This document shows positions 1 to 8,340 of a DNA stretch of 64,000 bases, piece by piece (the first letter of the stretch is position 1; every line of letters begins with the position of its first letter). The translations under genes were made by a program, and so were the position numbers. The notes beneath the pieces were generated by a model. That model worked only from the letters and a program-made list of their open reading frames with translations. It searched no databases and was not told where the DNA came from. Source of the stretch: Thiohalocapsa sp. (GTDB taxonomy: Bacteria > Pseudomonadota > Gammaproteobacteria > Chromatiales > Chromatiaceae); contig JAIPFF010000010.1 in NCBI GenBank assembly GCA_021736785.1, forward strand, positions 48,775 through 112,774, written 5' to 3'.

Positions 1-2987
1 TGGACGACGAGGGACTCTGGCGGCGCAAGACCAAGGCCATCGCGCTTAAGGACCTTTATCACTGGCTGACGCCGGAGGAGCGCACCGATTGGCTCGCCTC
101 GTCTGCCGAGCGGCCCAAACTGCGCCGGGGCGTGACGGCCGAGCAGCGCGCGGCCCTGCAGCGTCTGGCCTTCGAGCGCATGACCTATGACCAGAAGCTC
201 GTCTACTGCGACCGGCCCGAGCAGATCGACGGCCCCTCGGAGACGGCTTGGCGCGCGATCAACGCCCATCTGGGAACCGAAGCCGCGAGTCTCCCCGCGC
301 TGGTGCGGCAGCTCGGCGAGCGCCGGTTCGGTCACAACCCGAGCGTCGGGGACGCCTTCTGCGGCGGCGGCAGCGTTCCCTTCGAGGCCGCGCGCATCGG
401 CTGCGATGCCTATGGCTCAGACCTGAATCCGGTGGCGGCCCTGCTCACCTGGGGCGCGCTGAATATCGTCGGCGGTGGCGCCGAGGTGGCCGAGGCGGTT
501 CGCAAGGCACAAGAGCAGGTCTTTGAAGTGGTCGACCGGCAGATCGCCGACTGGAGCATCGAGCACAATGCGCTGGGCTGGCGTGCCGACGCGTATCTCT
601 ATTGCGCCGAGACCCGCTGTCCCGAGTGCGGCTGGATAGTGCCGCTGACGCCGTCCTGGGTGATCGGCGAGAAGCGCATGACCATCGCGCGTTTGGTCGC
701 TCGCCCAGGGTGGTCTACTGCCGCGAAGGACGAAGCGCCGGGCTTCGACATCGCGATCCATCAGGGCGTGACAGCGGCCGACCTGCAGGCCGCCAAGACC
801 GGCACCGTCAGGAGTTCACGGCTCGAATGCCCCCAGTGCGGCCAATCGACACCCATGAGCATGATTCGTGGCGACCGCCGGGGCGAGGGCGGCTCCGAGT
901 ACGGACTGCGTCTCTGGGAGAACGCAGATCTGGTGCCGCGCCCGGAGGATGTCTTTCAGGAACGGCTGTACTGCATCCGTTGGCGCCTGCCCGAGCTTTC
1001 GGATCTGCTGTGGGCGGAGCAGCACGAGCGTGAAGGCGCGAGCTACCCTCGCCTGGTTCCGGATTGGGTACCCTTGAGCCAAGCCATTACCGGGCTGAGC
1101 GAGCTTCTGGATGCGAGCGATCGTCTGGACCTGGACGAACTACGCGCCCGCGACTGGCTGGACGAGGACGCCGCGCTAGCGCTGGCCGAGGCGAGGTTGG
1201 CCGAACTGCAAGCCGCCAAGGCACCCAAGGCCCGGATTGATGAAGCACGCGCGCGCTTGAAGCATCTGCGCGCCCGCGTGGCCCAGCGCCGTGCCGATCT
1301 CGATTCACTCGCCGAGCGTATTCCGGGCACCCTCTATCGCGGCATTGACGCGGAGGATCTGGAACGTGAGTCACGGGTGTTGGACCTGCTGCGGGAGCGC
1401 TTCGATGAGTGGCAGGCGAAGGGATACATCCCGAGCCGACGGATCGAGCAGGGCGACAAGACAGACGAGCCGATTCGGACTCGGGGGTGGACGCATTGGC
1501 ACCATCTGTTTACGCCGAGACAGCTTCTCATACATGGCGTTATCTCGGAAATTGCGGAGAAATCCAAGATCGGAAACACCGGAAAGATAGATTTGCTCTT
1601 GGGAATAGGGAGAGCCGCCAATTGGGATAGCAAACTGTGTCAGTGGGGCACCGGGGCGGCACGTGAGTCGATTTCCCAAACCTTCTACAATCAAGCGCTG
1701 AACACTCTTTTGAACTACCCCACCAAGGGACTCAGGTTGTTATGGAATAACGCGGGCATTACTCATGATTCACTCAGGTTGCCAGGCTCTTCTGTTGTAG
1801 CTGTAAGCGATGGTCGCTCAAAAATGTTACAGCGTGATCTTTGGCTAACAGATCCACCTTACGCCGACGCTATCAGCTACCACGAGCTCTCCGAATTTTT
1901 CCTCGCCTGGTACGAAAAACACCTAACGAAACTCTTTCCCGACTGGTATTCGAACAGCAAGCGCGCCCTGGCTATCCGTGGCTCAGGCAAGCCGTTCCGC
2001 GAGAGCATGGTCGACGCGTACCGCAACCTCGCCGCCCACATGCCGGACAACGGCCTGCAGATCGTCATGTTCACCCACCAGGACGCCGGTGTCTGGGCGG
2101 ATCTCGCGCTGATCCTTTGGGCCGCCGGCCTGCGGGTCACCGCCGCCTGGACCATCGCCACCGAGACCGAGTCGGCCCTGAAGGAGGGCAATTACGTCCA
2201 AGGCACCGTGCTCATGGTCCTGCGCAAGCAGACCTCGGACGACATCGCCTTCCTGGACGAGATCGTCCCGTTGGTCGAGATCGAGGTCGAGCAGCAGCTC
2301 AGGTCCATGCTGGATCTTGATGACCTCGAGGACCCGAACTTCTCCGATGCGGATTATCAACTCGCCGCCTACGCGGCCGCGCTACGCGTTCTGACGCAGT
2401 ACAAGGGCATCGAGGATATCGACATCGCCTACGAGCTCGCCCGCGAGCGAAGGCGTGGCGAGGAATCCCCTATCGAGCGCATCATCGAGGACGCGGTCAA
2501 GACGGCTAGCAATTTCTTGGTCCCTGCCGGGATCGATCAACAGCTTTGGCGGCGACTCGCCGCGGAAGAGAAGCTCTACCTGAAGTGCCTGGAAGTGGAA
2601 TCCCACGGGGACTATCGCAGCGGCGTGTTCCAGGAATTCGCCCGTGGCTTCGGTGTGCGCGACTACCGTTTCATGCTCCAAAGTGGCAAGGCAAACCAGA
2701 CTCGGCTGAAAACGCCCACGGAGCTCAAGCGCCGAGAATGGGGCAGCGAGGGTTTCGGCAACTCGCTGCTCCGTCACGCCCTGTTCGCCGTCTATCAAAC
2801 CGCGGAGCAGGACGCGACCAAGGCTGGTCTGGGCTACCTGAAGACCGAGATTTCCGACTACTGGGCGCAGCGCGAGAACTTGACAGACATGCTCCGCTTT
2901 CTGGGAAACCTGCCGATGCCCCATTGGGGAGTGGACGCGGAGGCCGCTCGGTTGCTGGCCGGAGCCGTTGCCAACGACCATGTGTAA
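1..2987 (+). CDS. DUF1156 / COG1743 DNA adenine methylase with Zn-ribbons (5' partial)
   Basis: The frame is open to the left edge, so the gene begins outside the window and the GTG at 132 is internal. A SAM-binding motif I (DAFCGGGSVPFEAA) lies near nt 351 and a catalytic DPPY motif (DPPYADA) near nt 1851. Between them are two Cys pairs typical of Zn-ribbons (CAETRCPECG near nt 603, CPQCG near nt 829) and an Ala/Arg-rich helical stretch (nt 1170-1300). This layout fits the large adenine-specific methylases of COG1743/DUF1156. From recall, these recur in predicted phage-defence loci beside a DUF499 ATPase and a PLD/SNF2 helicase. The helicase partner is present as a pseudogene at 4827, and a DUF499 gene would be expected to the left. 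Methylation of host DNA in a defence system is inferred. The segment of about nt 1490-1930 is visibly more AT-rich than the rest. Confidence 0.88.
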   Translation, partial: DDEGLWRRKTKAIALKDLYHWLTPEERTDWLASSAERPKLRRGVTAEQRAALQRLAFERMTYDQKLVYCDRPEQIDGPSETAWRAINAHLGTEAASLPALVRQLGERRFGHNPSVGDAFCGGGSVPFEAARIGCDAYGSDLNPVAALLTWGALNIVGGGAEVAEAVRKAQEQVFEVVDRQIADWSIEHNALGWRADAYLYCAETRCPECGWIVPLTPSWVIGEKRMTIARLVARPGWSTAAKDEAPGFDIAIHQGVTAADLQAAKTGTVRSSRLECPQCGQSTPMSMIRGDRRGEGGSEYGLRLWENADLVPRPEDVFQERLYCIRWRLPELSDLLWAEQHEREGASYPRLVPDWVPLSQAITGLSELLDASDRLDLDELRARDWLDEDAALALAEARLAELQAAKAPKARIDEARARLKHLRARVAQRRADLDSLAERIPGTLYRGIDAEDLERESRVLDLLRERFDEWQAKGYIPSRRIEQGDKTDEPIRTRGWTHWHHLFTPRQLLIHGVISEIAEKSKIGNTGKIDLLLGIGRAANWDSKLCQWGTGAARESISQTFYNQALNTLLNYPTKGLRLLWNNAGITHDSLRLPGSSVVAVSDGRSKMLQRDLWLTDPPYADAISYHELSEFFLAWYEKHLTKLFPDWYSNSKRALAIRGSGKPFRESMVDAYRNLAAHMPDNGLQIVMFTHQDAGVWADLALILWAAGLRVTAAWTIATETESALKEGNYVQGTVLMVLRKQTSDDIAFLDEIVPLVEIEVEQQLRSMLDLDDLEDPNFSDADYQLAAYAAALRVLTQYKGIEDIDIAYELARERRRGEESPIERIIEDAVKTASNFLVPAGIDQQLWRRLAAEEKLYLKCLEVESHGDYRSGVFQEFARGFGVRDYRFMLQSGKANQTRLKTPTELKRREWGSEGFGNSLLRHALFAVYQTAEQDATKAGLGYLKTEISDYWAQRENLTDMLRFLGNLPMPHWGVDAEAARLLAGAVANDHV

Positions 2988-3102
2988 GTCGTTGGGATCC
3001 TTCCCCGCATGAACGTCTCAGCGAAGCGTCTCGATCCTTCGAGCAAACTCCGGCAGGCTCGGCAGATGAGTCCCCTACCCGGTTAGTCTGCGGCGTACGC
3101 CA

Positions 3103-4020
3103 ATGTGCGAGTATCCGATCCGCAAAGTCCCGCTCGACGCGCCGTCGCAGTTGGAACAACTCGGCACCAAGGCGAAGTTCTGGTTTCCGGCGGCCGACGG
3201 AACCCCGACTTTGTTCAAGGAGGGATACCCCGGCAGCGGCGAGCATTGGGCAGAGAAGATCGCGTGCGAGGTCGCGCGTGGCCTGAATCTACCCCATGCG
3301 GAGTACGAACTGGCGACTTGCAAAGGACGCCCGGGCGTTGTCTCGCCGATGATGGTGCCCGACGGCGGTCGCCTGATCCATGGCAACGAGTTGCTGGCGC
3401 GCGTGGTGCCCGAGTACGACGAGAGGAAGCGGTTTAGGGCGAGCCAGCACACACTCGGACGCGTGCTCGCCGTTCTGCGCTCTCGACTGGTTGCGACCCC
3501 GAGCGACTGGACGTGCCCGGCCGCAATCGGCGACGCTGCCGGCGTCTTCGTCGGGTATTTGCTGCTGGACGCGCTGATCGCGAACCAGGATCGGCATCAC
3601 GAGAACTGGGGCCTAATCAAGCTGCCGAAGAGTGGGGTGTGTCTTGCGCCGAACTTCGACCACGGGTCGAGCCTCGGACGCAACGAAAGCGATGCGGTGC
3701 GCCGAGAGCGCCTAAGCACCAAAGACACCGGCCGCAGCGTTGCGACCTATGTCCGGCGCGCGCAGTCGAGCCTGTACAAAACGCACGGCAGCCGCAAGCC
3801 GATGACGACATTCGATGCGTTTGCCGACGCGGCCGCGGCAAACCCTGCCGCGGCGCGCTTTTGGATCGAGCGGCTAGACAATCTCGATGCGGCCGCCCTA
3901 ATGGCAATCGTCTCCAGAGTGCCTTCGTCGGTGGCGTCGGAACCGGCCAAGGCATTCGCGCTGGCAATCATGATCGAAAACCGAAATCGCCTGCTCGCGT
4001 GGCGGGAGAGTGACGGATGA
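3103..4020 (+). CDS. HipA-like Ser/Thr kinase domain protein
   Basis: This 305-aa protein has the hallmarks of a HipA-C-type kinase. An N-terminal strand with an LFKEG lysine is followed by a helix with Glu (AEKIACEVA). The catalytic loop reads NQDRHHENWG (Asp at about 163) and the metal-binding motif NFDHGSSLG (Asp at about 186). It is shorter than classical HipA (about 440 aa) and lacks the N-terminal subdomain, as in stand-alone HipA_C proteins. HipA kinases phosphorylate tRNA synthetases or other targets and act as toxins or regulators; the target here is unknown. The ATG at 3103 follows a 115-bp gap after the methylase. The stop overlaps the next start by ATGA, so it is probably co-translated with the HIRAN protein, a pairing that suggests a two-part module inside the defence locus. 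Confidence 0.8.
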   Translation: MCEYPIRKVPLDAPSQLEQLGTKAKFWFPAADGTPTLFKEGYPGSGEHWAEKIACEVARGLNLPHAEYELATCKGRPGVVSPMMVPDGGRLIHGNELLARVVPEYDERKRFRASQHTLGRVLAVLRSRLVATPSDWTCPAAIGDAAGVFVGYLLLDALIANQDRHHENWGLIKLPKSGVCLAPNFDHGSSLGRNESDAVRRERLSTKDTGRSVATYVRRAQSSLYKTHGSRKPMTTFDAFADAAAANPAAARFWIERLDNLDAAALMAIVSRVPSSVASEPAKAFALAIMIENRNRLLAWRESDG

Positions 4021-4802
4021 GCAAGCTGTTCGTAGCGATGCAAGACGAGACCTCGCGGCGCTGGGCGCCCGTTGCACGGCTCACGCGCGACGGTCACCGG
4101 TACCGTTTCGTCTACACCCGAGGCTGCGGCAAGATCCCCGACTTCGAAGCGTTCGGAAGGTTTCGGGATCTGAACACAGAGTACGTTTCAGAGGAGTTGT
4201 TTCCGCTGTTCGCCAATCGGGTGCTGCCGTCGGTGCGCCCCGAGTACGACAGCTACTTGGCCTGGTTGGGCCTGAGTCATGCCGACAGCTTCGAGGAGTT
4301 GATCCGAACCGGCGGCCTGCGCGCGACCGATGGCTTGGAGATGATTGCTTGCCCGGAGCCCACGGAAGATCACCGCTACGAGATCCATTTCTTTGTCCGC
4401 GGGCTGCGGTATCTTCGAGATGCATTGGAGCGCGTGAGCCATCTCCGTGCCGGTGATCGTCTGTTCTTGATGCAGGATGTTCAAAACCCGGTCGACGGGT
4501 TGGCACTGATGCTGCGCACGGGCGATCCGGTGCAGTTGGTCGGCTATGTGCCGCGGCACTATTCTGCGGATATCACGCGGCTGCTCGGTGCCGTTGGTTC
4601 GGATGCCGTGGCCGTCTACGTCGATGGCGTCAATCCGGATGCGCCGCTGCACTATCGGCTGCGCTGTCGCTTAACCGCGCCTTGGCCCGAGGGCTTTGTC
4701 GCTTGCGGCGACCCCGAGTTTCAACCGATGCCGGAAGCATCGAAGGATAACCCTTCACGCGCGAAGGCAAAAATGGCCGACGGACAAGTCGTTGCACCTT
4801 GA
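4017..4802 (+). CDS. HIRAN-domain protein coupled to the HipA-like kinase
   Basis: This 261-aa protein starts in a 4-bp ATGA overlap with the HipA-like gene. Residues of about 135-205 match the HIRAN pattern: a small beta-barrel with LRAGDRLFLMQD, then NPVDGLAL, then a GYVPRHYSADI segment (compare the HIRAN signature NpyD...lGYvP...a). HIRAN domains bind DNA 3' ends in HLTF/Rad5-type remodellers and occur alone in bacteria beside nucleases and kinases. Residues 1-130 match nothing I recognise. The overlap implies stoichiometric production with the kinase. A role as antitoxin, or as DNA-damage sensor controlling the kinase, is inference only. Confidence 0.68.
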   Translation: MSKLFVAMQDETSRRWAPVARLTRDGHRYRFVYTRGCGKIPDFEAFGRFRDLNTEYVSEELFPLFANRVLPSVRPEYDSYLAWLGLSHADSFEELIRTGGLRATDGLEMIACPEPTEDHRYEIHFFVRGLRYLRDALERVSHLRAGDRLFLMQDVQNPVDGLALMLRTGDPVQLVGYVPRHYSADITRLLGAVGSDAVAVYVDGVNPDAPLHYRLRCRLTAPWPEGFVACGDPEFQPMPEASKDNPSRAKAKMADGQVVAP

Positions 4803-4826
4803 TTACGTCAGTCGCGCCCCTTCCCG

Positions 4827-6501
4827 ATGATCAACCGTTTTTCCTCGCGCCGCGGCCGGCTTGATCATCGCTTCCTCGCGGACCGTCTGCGAGGCGCGAG
4901 GCAATACGATCGCATCGGCGGTTTTTTCTCGTCCTCCATCATGGAAGTCGCCGGAGAGGAGTTGGAATCCGTATCCGGACCCGTTCGGCTGGTCTGCAAC
5001 TCGTTGATCGACAGCCGAGACGTCGAGACGGCCAAGAAGGCGGCGCAGGCGGCGATGCGGCGTGAATGGTGCGACACCGAGCCAGAGTCCCTACCCGATC
5101 CGGCGAAGCCCCGCTTCCGACGACTCTATGACTTCCTCGCAAGCGGTAAGCTGCAGGTCAGAGTGTTGCCCGACGAGCGCTTCGGGCTGATCCACGGCAA
5201 GGCGGGTGTCATCACGCTAGCGGACGGACTCAGGACGGCGTTTCTCGGCAGCGTAAATGAATCCATGACCGCCTAGCGGCTGAATTACGAGCTGCTTTGG
5301 GAGGACGATTCCGACGAGGCCGTCGGTTGGGTGCAGGAGGAGTTCGATGCGCTTTGGCATTCGCCCTTCGCCGTCGAGCTCGCGGATGCGGTCGTGCAGG
5401 ACATCAAGCGACTTGCGGCCCGCACCGTCATTCCCAACCTGAATGATTGGCGGCAACAACCCGACCCGGCCGCGCCAATCATCGAAGCCCCGGTGTATCG
5501 CAAGGAGGTCGGCCTCTGGGAGCACCAGAAGCACTTCGTGAAGTTGGCCTTCGATGCCCACCTGGCCCCCACGGCGCGCGGTTCGTGTTGGCCGATCAGG
5601 TCGGTCTCGGCAAGACTATCCAGCTTGCGATGGCAGCCCAGCTGATGGCCTTGTCGGGCAGCAAGCCCGTCTTGGTACTTGCGCCCAAACCGCTGATTTG
5701 GCAATGGCAGAACGAGCTTTCGACGCTGCTCGATATGCCGTCGGCAGTCTGGAACGGCAAGAACTGGGTCGACGAGAATCAAATCGAGTATCCGAGCGTC
5801 GGACCCGAGTCGATCCGAAAGTGCCCGCGGCGGGTCGGTATCATCTCCACCGGACTGATCATCGCGGGATCGGAGATCACGGACTGGCTGATCAATGCCG
5901 ATTACGAGTGCGTGATCCTGGACGAGGCCCACCGGGCGCGCCGGCGGAACCTCAGCCCCGGGAAAGAATACGATCAGCCGCAGCCGAATAACCTGCTGCG
6001 CTTCATTTGGGACATCTCTCCACGCACGCGCAGCTTGTTGCTGGCAACCGCGACCCCTGTCCAACTGCATCCGATCGAGGCCTGGGACTTGCTGGATGCA
6101 CTCGGGCGCGGCTCCGATGCCGTGCTGGGCGGTTACGGCAGCCAGTGGCGCCGGCCGCAACAGAGGCGCTGGCGTTGCTGCTCGGGGAGGCAGAACCGCC
6201 GAGCGACGAAATCGACAGGTGGGCTTGGATGCGCAATCCGCTTCCGCCGTCGTCGGAAGGACCCGATTTCCATGCCCTGCGGCGATCGCTCCGTCTGAGC
6301 GACGATCAGGCAATCGCGCCCGGAGGGAGCTTCGAGCTGCTGGGACCGCCCGAGCGGGCAAGGGTGCGCCGCATGTTTCCGCGGTTCGTCCAACGGTCAA
6401 ATCCCTTCATCCGACACATTGTGCTGCGCACGCCCGAGCTTCCGCCGCAACGAGACCCCTACGCGATTCCCCCCGCCGTCGCACGGAGCAAAGCAGCTTG
6501 A
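4827..6501 (+). pseudogene. Broken PLD-nuclease/SNF2 helicase of the defence locus
   Basis: This is the remnant of one protein spread over three frames. Segment 1 (4827 to about 5570) carries a phospholipase-D-type motif (LIHGKAG, HxK) and is interrupted by an in-frame TAG at 5274, where SVNESMTA continues directly into RLNYELLWED after the stop. A frameshift near 5570, in a C-run, passes to segment 2, which has Walker A (DQVGLGKT), DEAH (LDEAHRA) and motif III (LLLATATPV). A second frameshift near 6140-6160 leads to segment 3, whose sequence stays protein-like (LGEAEPPSDEIDRWAWMRN) until it decays at about 6450 and stops at 6501. The helicase C-terminal domain is missing. Family members sit with COG1743 methylases. 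Four independent lesions argue for true decay rather than one sequencing error. Confidence 0.85.
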
Positions 6502-6514
6502 GCTTGGGTGAAGC

Positions 6515-7381
6515 TCAATGAGATTGGTCTTTCGCGGCCGTTTCGGCGGCGGGTGCGGTGGACCCATCCTGCCCGTTGTCCCCGCCGGAATCGTTCGCGA
6601 CTTCGCCATTGCTGCGAAAGTACTCATAGGCGACAAGGTCGAACAGGTGGCTCGAACAAATTCTATCGACGGGTATCACGACTTCGAAGTCGCCCGTCGC
6701 CAAATGCGAAAGTTGCGGAATTTGCTCAAGCTTGTAAACAAAATCGTAATTGGTCGTGAGATTGAGGTCATGCGTCGCGCTATCCCTATACCCGCTCAGC
6801 AAAGGCAGGATGCGAACGTCGGCACGCTCGAGCTCGGGGTTGGGCAGCCTGATCGAAAATCCGACATAGACCTTGCCGTTGTCCAGCGTCAACAAGATCG
6901 GCATGCCCTTCAGCGCCGAGCGCATCATAAGCCGCTCCAAGTCGTTGTTTTTGAGCGCCCTATCCAGCTGAGAGATCGTGACCTGATTGAATTGCCGACG
7001 CAAGAATGGCGGCAGAGCCAGCCAAGGGACTTCAGCGAGAAGATGCACGTTTAAGAGCAAGCCGAGGATCGGGCCGGCGATTGCGGACAGCATCAACAAG
7101 GAGATGCGGGATGGATCTCCCCACATCTCGATGGGAGAAGAGGCCAAGCCGAAGACATCGCCCAGCAGCGGCAAGAACTGGACGCGATAGGCCGTCACGT
7201 GAACGAACAAGATTACGTGCACGGCAACTGCGACGGGCAGCAGATAAAACGCGTTCAGCGTCGCCCGGAAATAGAGACGATGACCGGATTCGCGCGCGGC
7301 CAGATAGCGCAGACGCGTCCAGACGGAGGAGAGGGCAAATCCTCCCGCGATAGGGAGAAGCAGGAACGGCGTCAGTTCCAT
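6515..7381 (-). CDS. Predicted membrane protein of unknown function
   Basis: This 288-aa protein was not assigned to a family. Hydrophobic segments lie at about residues 3-20, 42-68 and 92-120, suggesting an N-terminal membrane domain. A soluble C-terminal part of about 150 residues ends in a low-complexity tail rich in Gly, Asp and Ala. The C-terminal part contains strand-like stretches (PILLTLDNGKVYVGFSI) resembling a small beta domain. It lies convergent to, and 14 bp from, the truncated helicase, so the helicase 3' end was probably lost where this unit joined. It is preceded 15 bp upstream by a small gene in the same orientation and likely shares its transcript. Confidence 0.72.
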   Translation of the reverse strand: MELTPFLLLPIAGGFALSSVWTRLRYLAARESGHRLYFRATLNAFYLLPVAVAVHVILFVHVTAYRVQFLPLLGDVFGLASSPIEMWGDPSRISLLMLSAIAGPILGLLLNVHLLAEVPWLALPPFLRRQFNQVTISQLDRALKNNDLERLMMRSALKGMPILLTLDNGKVYVGFSIRLPNPELERADVRILPLLSGYRDSATHDLNLTTNYDFVYKLEQIPQLSHLATGDFEVVIPVDRICSSHLFDLVAYEYFRSNGEVANDSGGDNGQDGSTAPAAETAAKDQSH

Positions 7382-7396
7382 GACGCTCGCGGACTG

Positions 7397-7612
7397 CTAT
7401 TTTTCTTGACTAAGTCGCTTGACGCGAGACAAAGCGCTGATCTGGCGTTGGGCGGCTTCCGACTGCAAAACGTCGGAAGCCCGCACATGCAGGACACCGG
7501 CGCCTGAAACGGTGAACTTGATGGCTGGCACGGTAGCCGCGGCCGACGTCCTGCCGCCGCGAGTTTCGGTTTTTTCCGCAATGGCCTCGGTGTTGGAGCG
7601 GATGCCGGACAT
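7397..7612 (-). CDS. Small hypothetical protein, probable operon with the membrane protein
   Basis: This 71-aa reading frame has protein-like composition: a polar N-terminus, an alternating beta-type stretch (AIKFTVSGAGVLHVRASDVL) and a basic helical end. It starts at ATG (complement of 7610-7612) with purine-rich sequence upstream, and its stop is 15 bp from the next start. No family is recognised. The case for reality rests on composition, spacing and the absence of a better frame. Confidence 0.5.
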   Translation of the reverse strand: MSGIRSNTEAIAEKTETRGGRTSAAATVPAIKFTVSGAGVLHVRASDVLQSEAAQRQISALSRVKRLSQEK

Positions 7613-8340
7613 GGCCTTCGGTTACCTCTTGCAACAAACATTGATGCGCTTGACGATGCAGTTCACGCAACTCGCTGCAGCGAAGTATAGCGCTTGCATC
7701 CGTCGAGGTGCGGCCATCCTGCGTGCTTCGCAAATGCCGGAATTGACACGCCCGCTGCCGAAGTAAATCGGCTCAGGAAACACGCCTTGCGGCCGTGCTG
7801 ACGAGCGCGGCACTGATGCGGCGATCCTCGTTTCGACGATTTCGGATCGCTCCAGAGACGCCGACGCGTGTCGGCAAGAGGGCGAGGCTGCCGACGGTCC
7901 GGGCAACCGGCGCATGGGGCGGCAAGGCCTCGGAGAAGGAAATCGAGACCCGGTTGGCACTCCTGCGGAGGTGTCGGCCACGATCCCGCGAAATGCGCAA
8001 CACTGATGCTTGTATGCGCCGCCGTGCTTGTGCCCATCAGGGCGGGACGGGACAGCAAGAAAAACCCGGAGGCCATCGTGCAGCCGCATCCGAGAATCAC
8101 GATCGAGGGGCATGTTTGCGTCGGGGCGGACCTTGCATCCTTAGGAGTGCGGGTTCGCGCATCCGATGTCGCAGCGGCGCTTGCAGCGCGCGCTCTCCCA
8201 GCGGACGTCTTGCCGAATAGCCTCCAGCCCACGGCGCCCGGTAGGGGCGCAGCTTCGCAGTTCGGCGCGCGCCGCACCCAACCCTCCCGCCGCGCACTTC
8301 CCACCGGATCGGGCTCCGGGCGGCGTTCGGCGCTTCGATA
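7613..8340. other. Intergenic region without recognisable gene (728 bp)
   Basis: Open frames exist on both strands, but all are Arg/Ala/Pro-rich products typical of high-GC noncoding DNA, with none that look protein-like. It lies between the divergent small gene at 7612 and a peptide synthetase that begins abruptly with a carrier domain. It may be the scar of a lost upstream synthetase module. Confidence 0.5.

Noticed and set aside
4827..6298. Helicase as two or three separate functional genes
   Set aside because: Motifs of one continuous protein are split between frames, and the first break is a nonsense codon with the same frame continuing.
7795..8340. Possible gene or lost synthetase module before the NRPS
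   Set aside because: No frame retains adenylation or condensation motifs; Arg-rich composition only.
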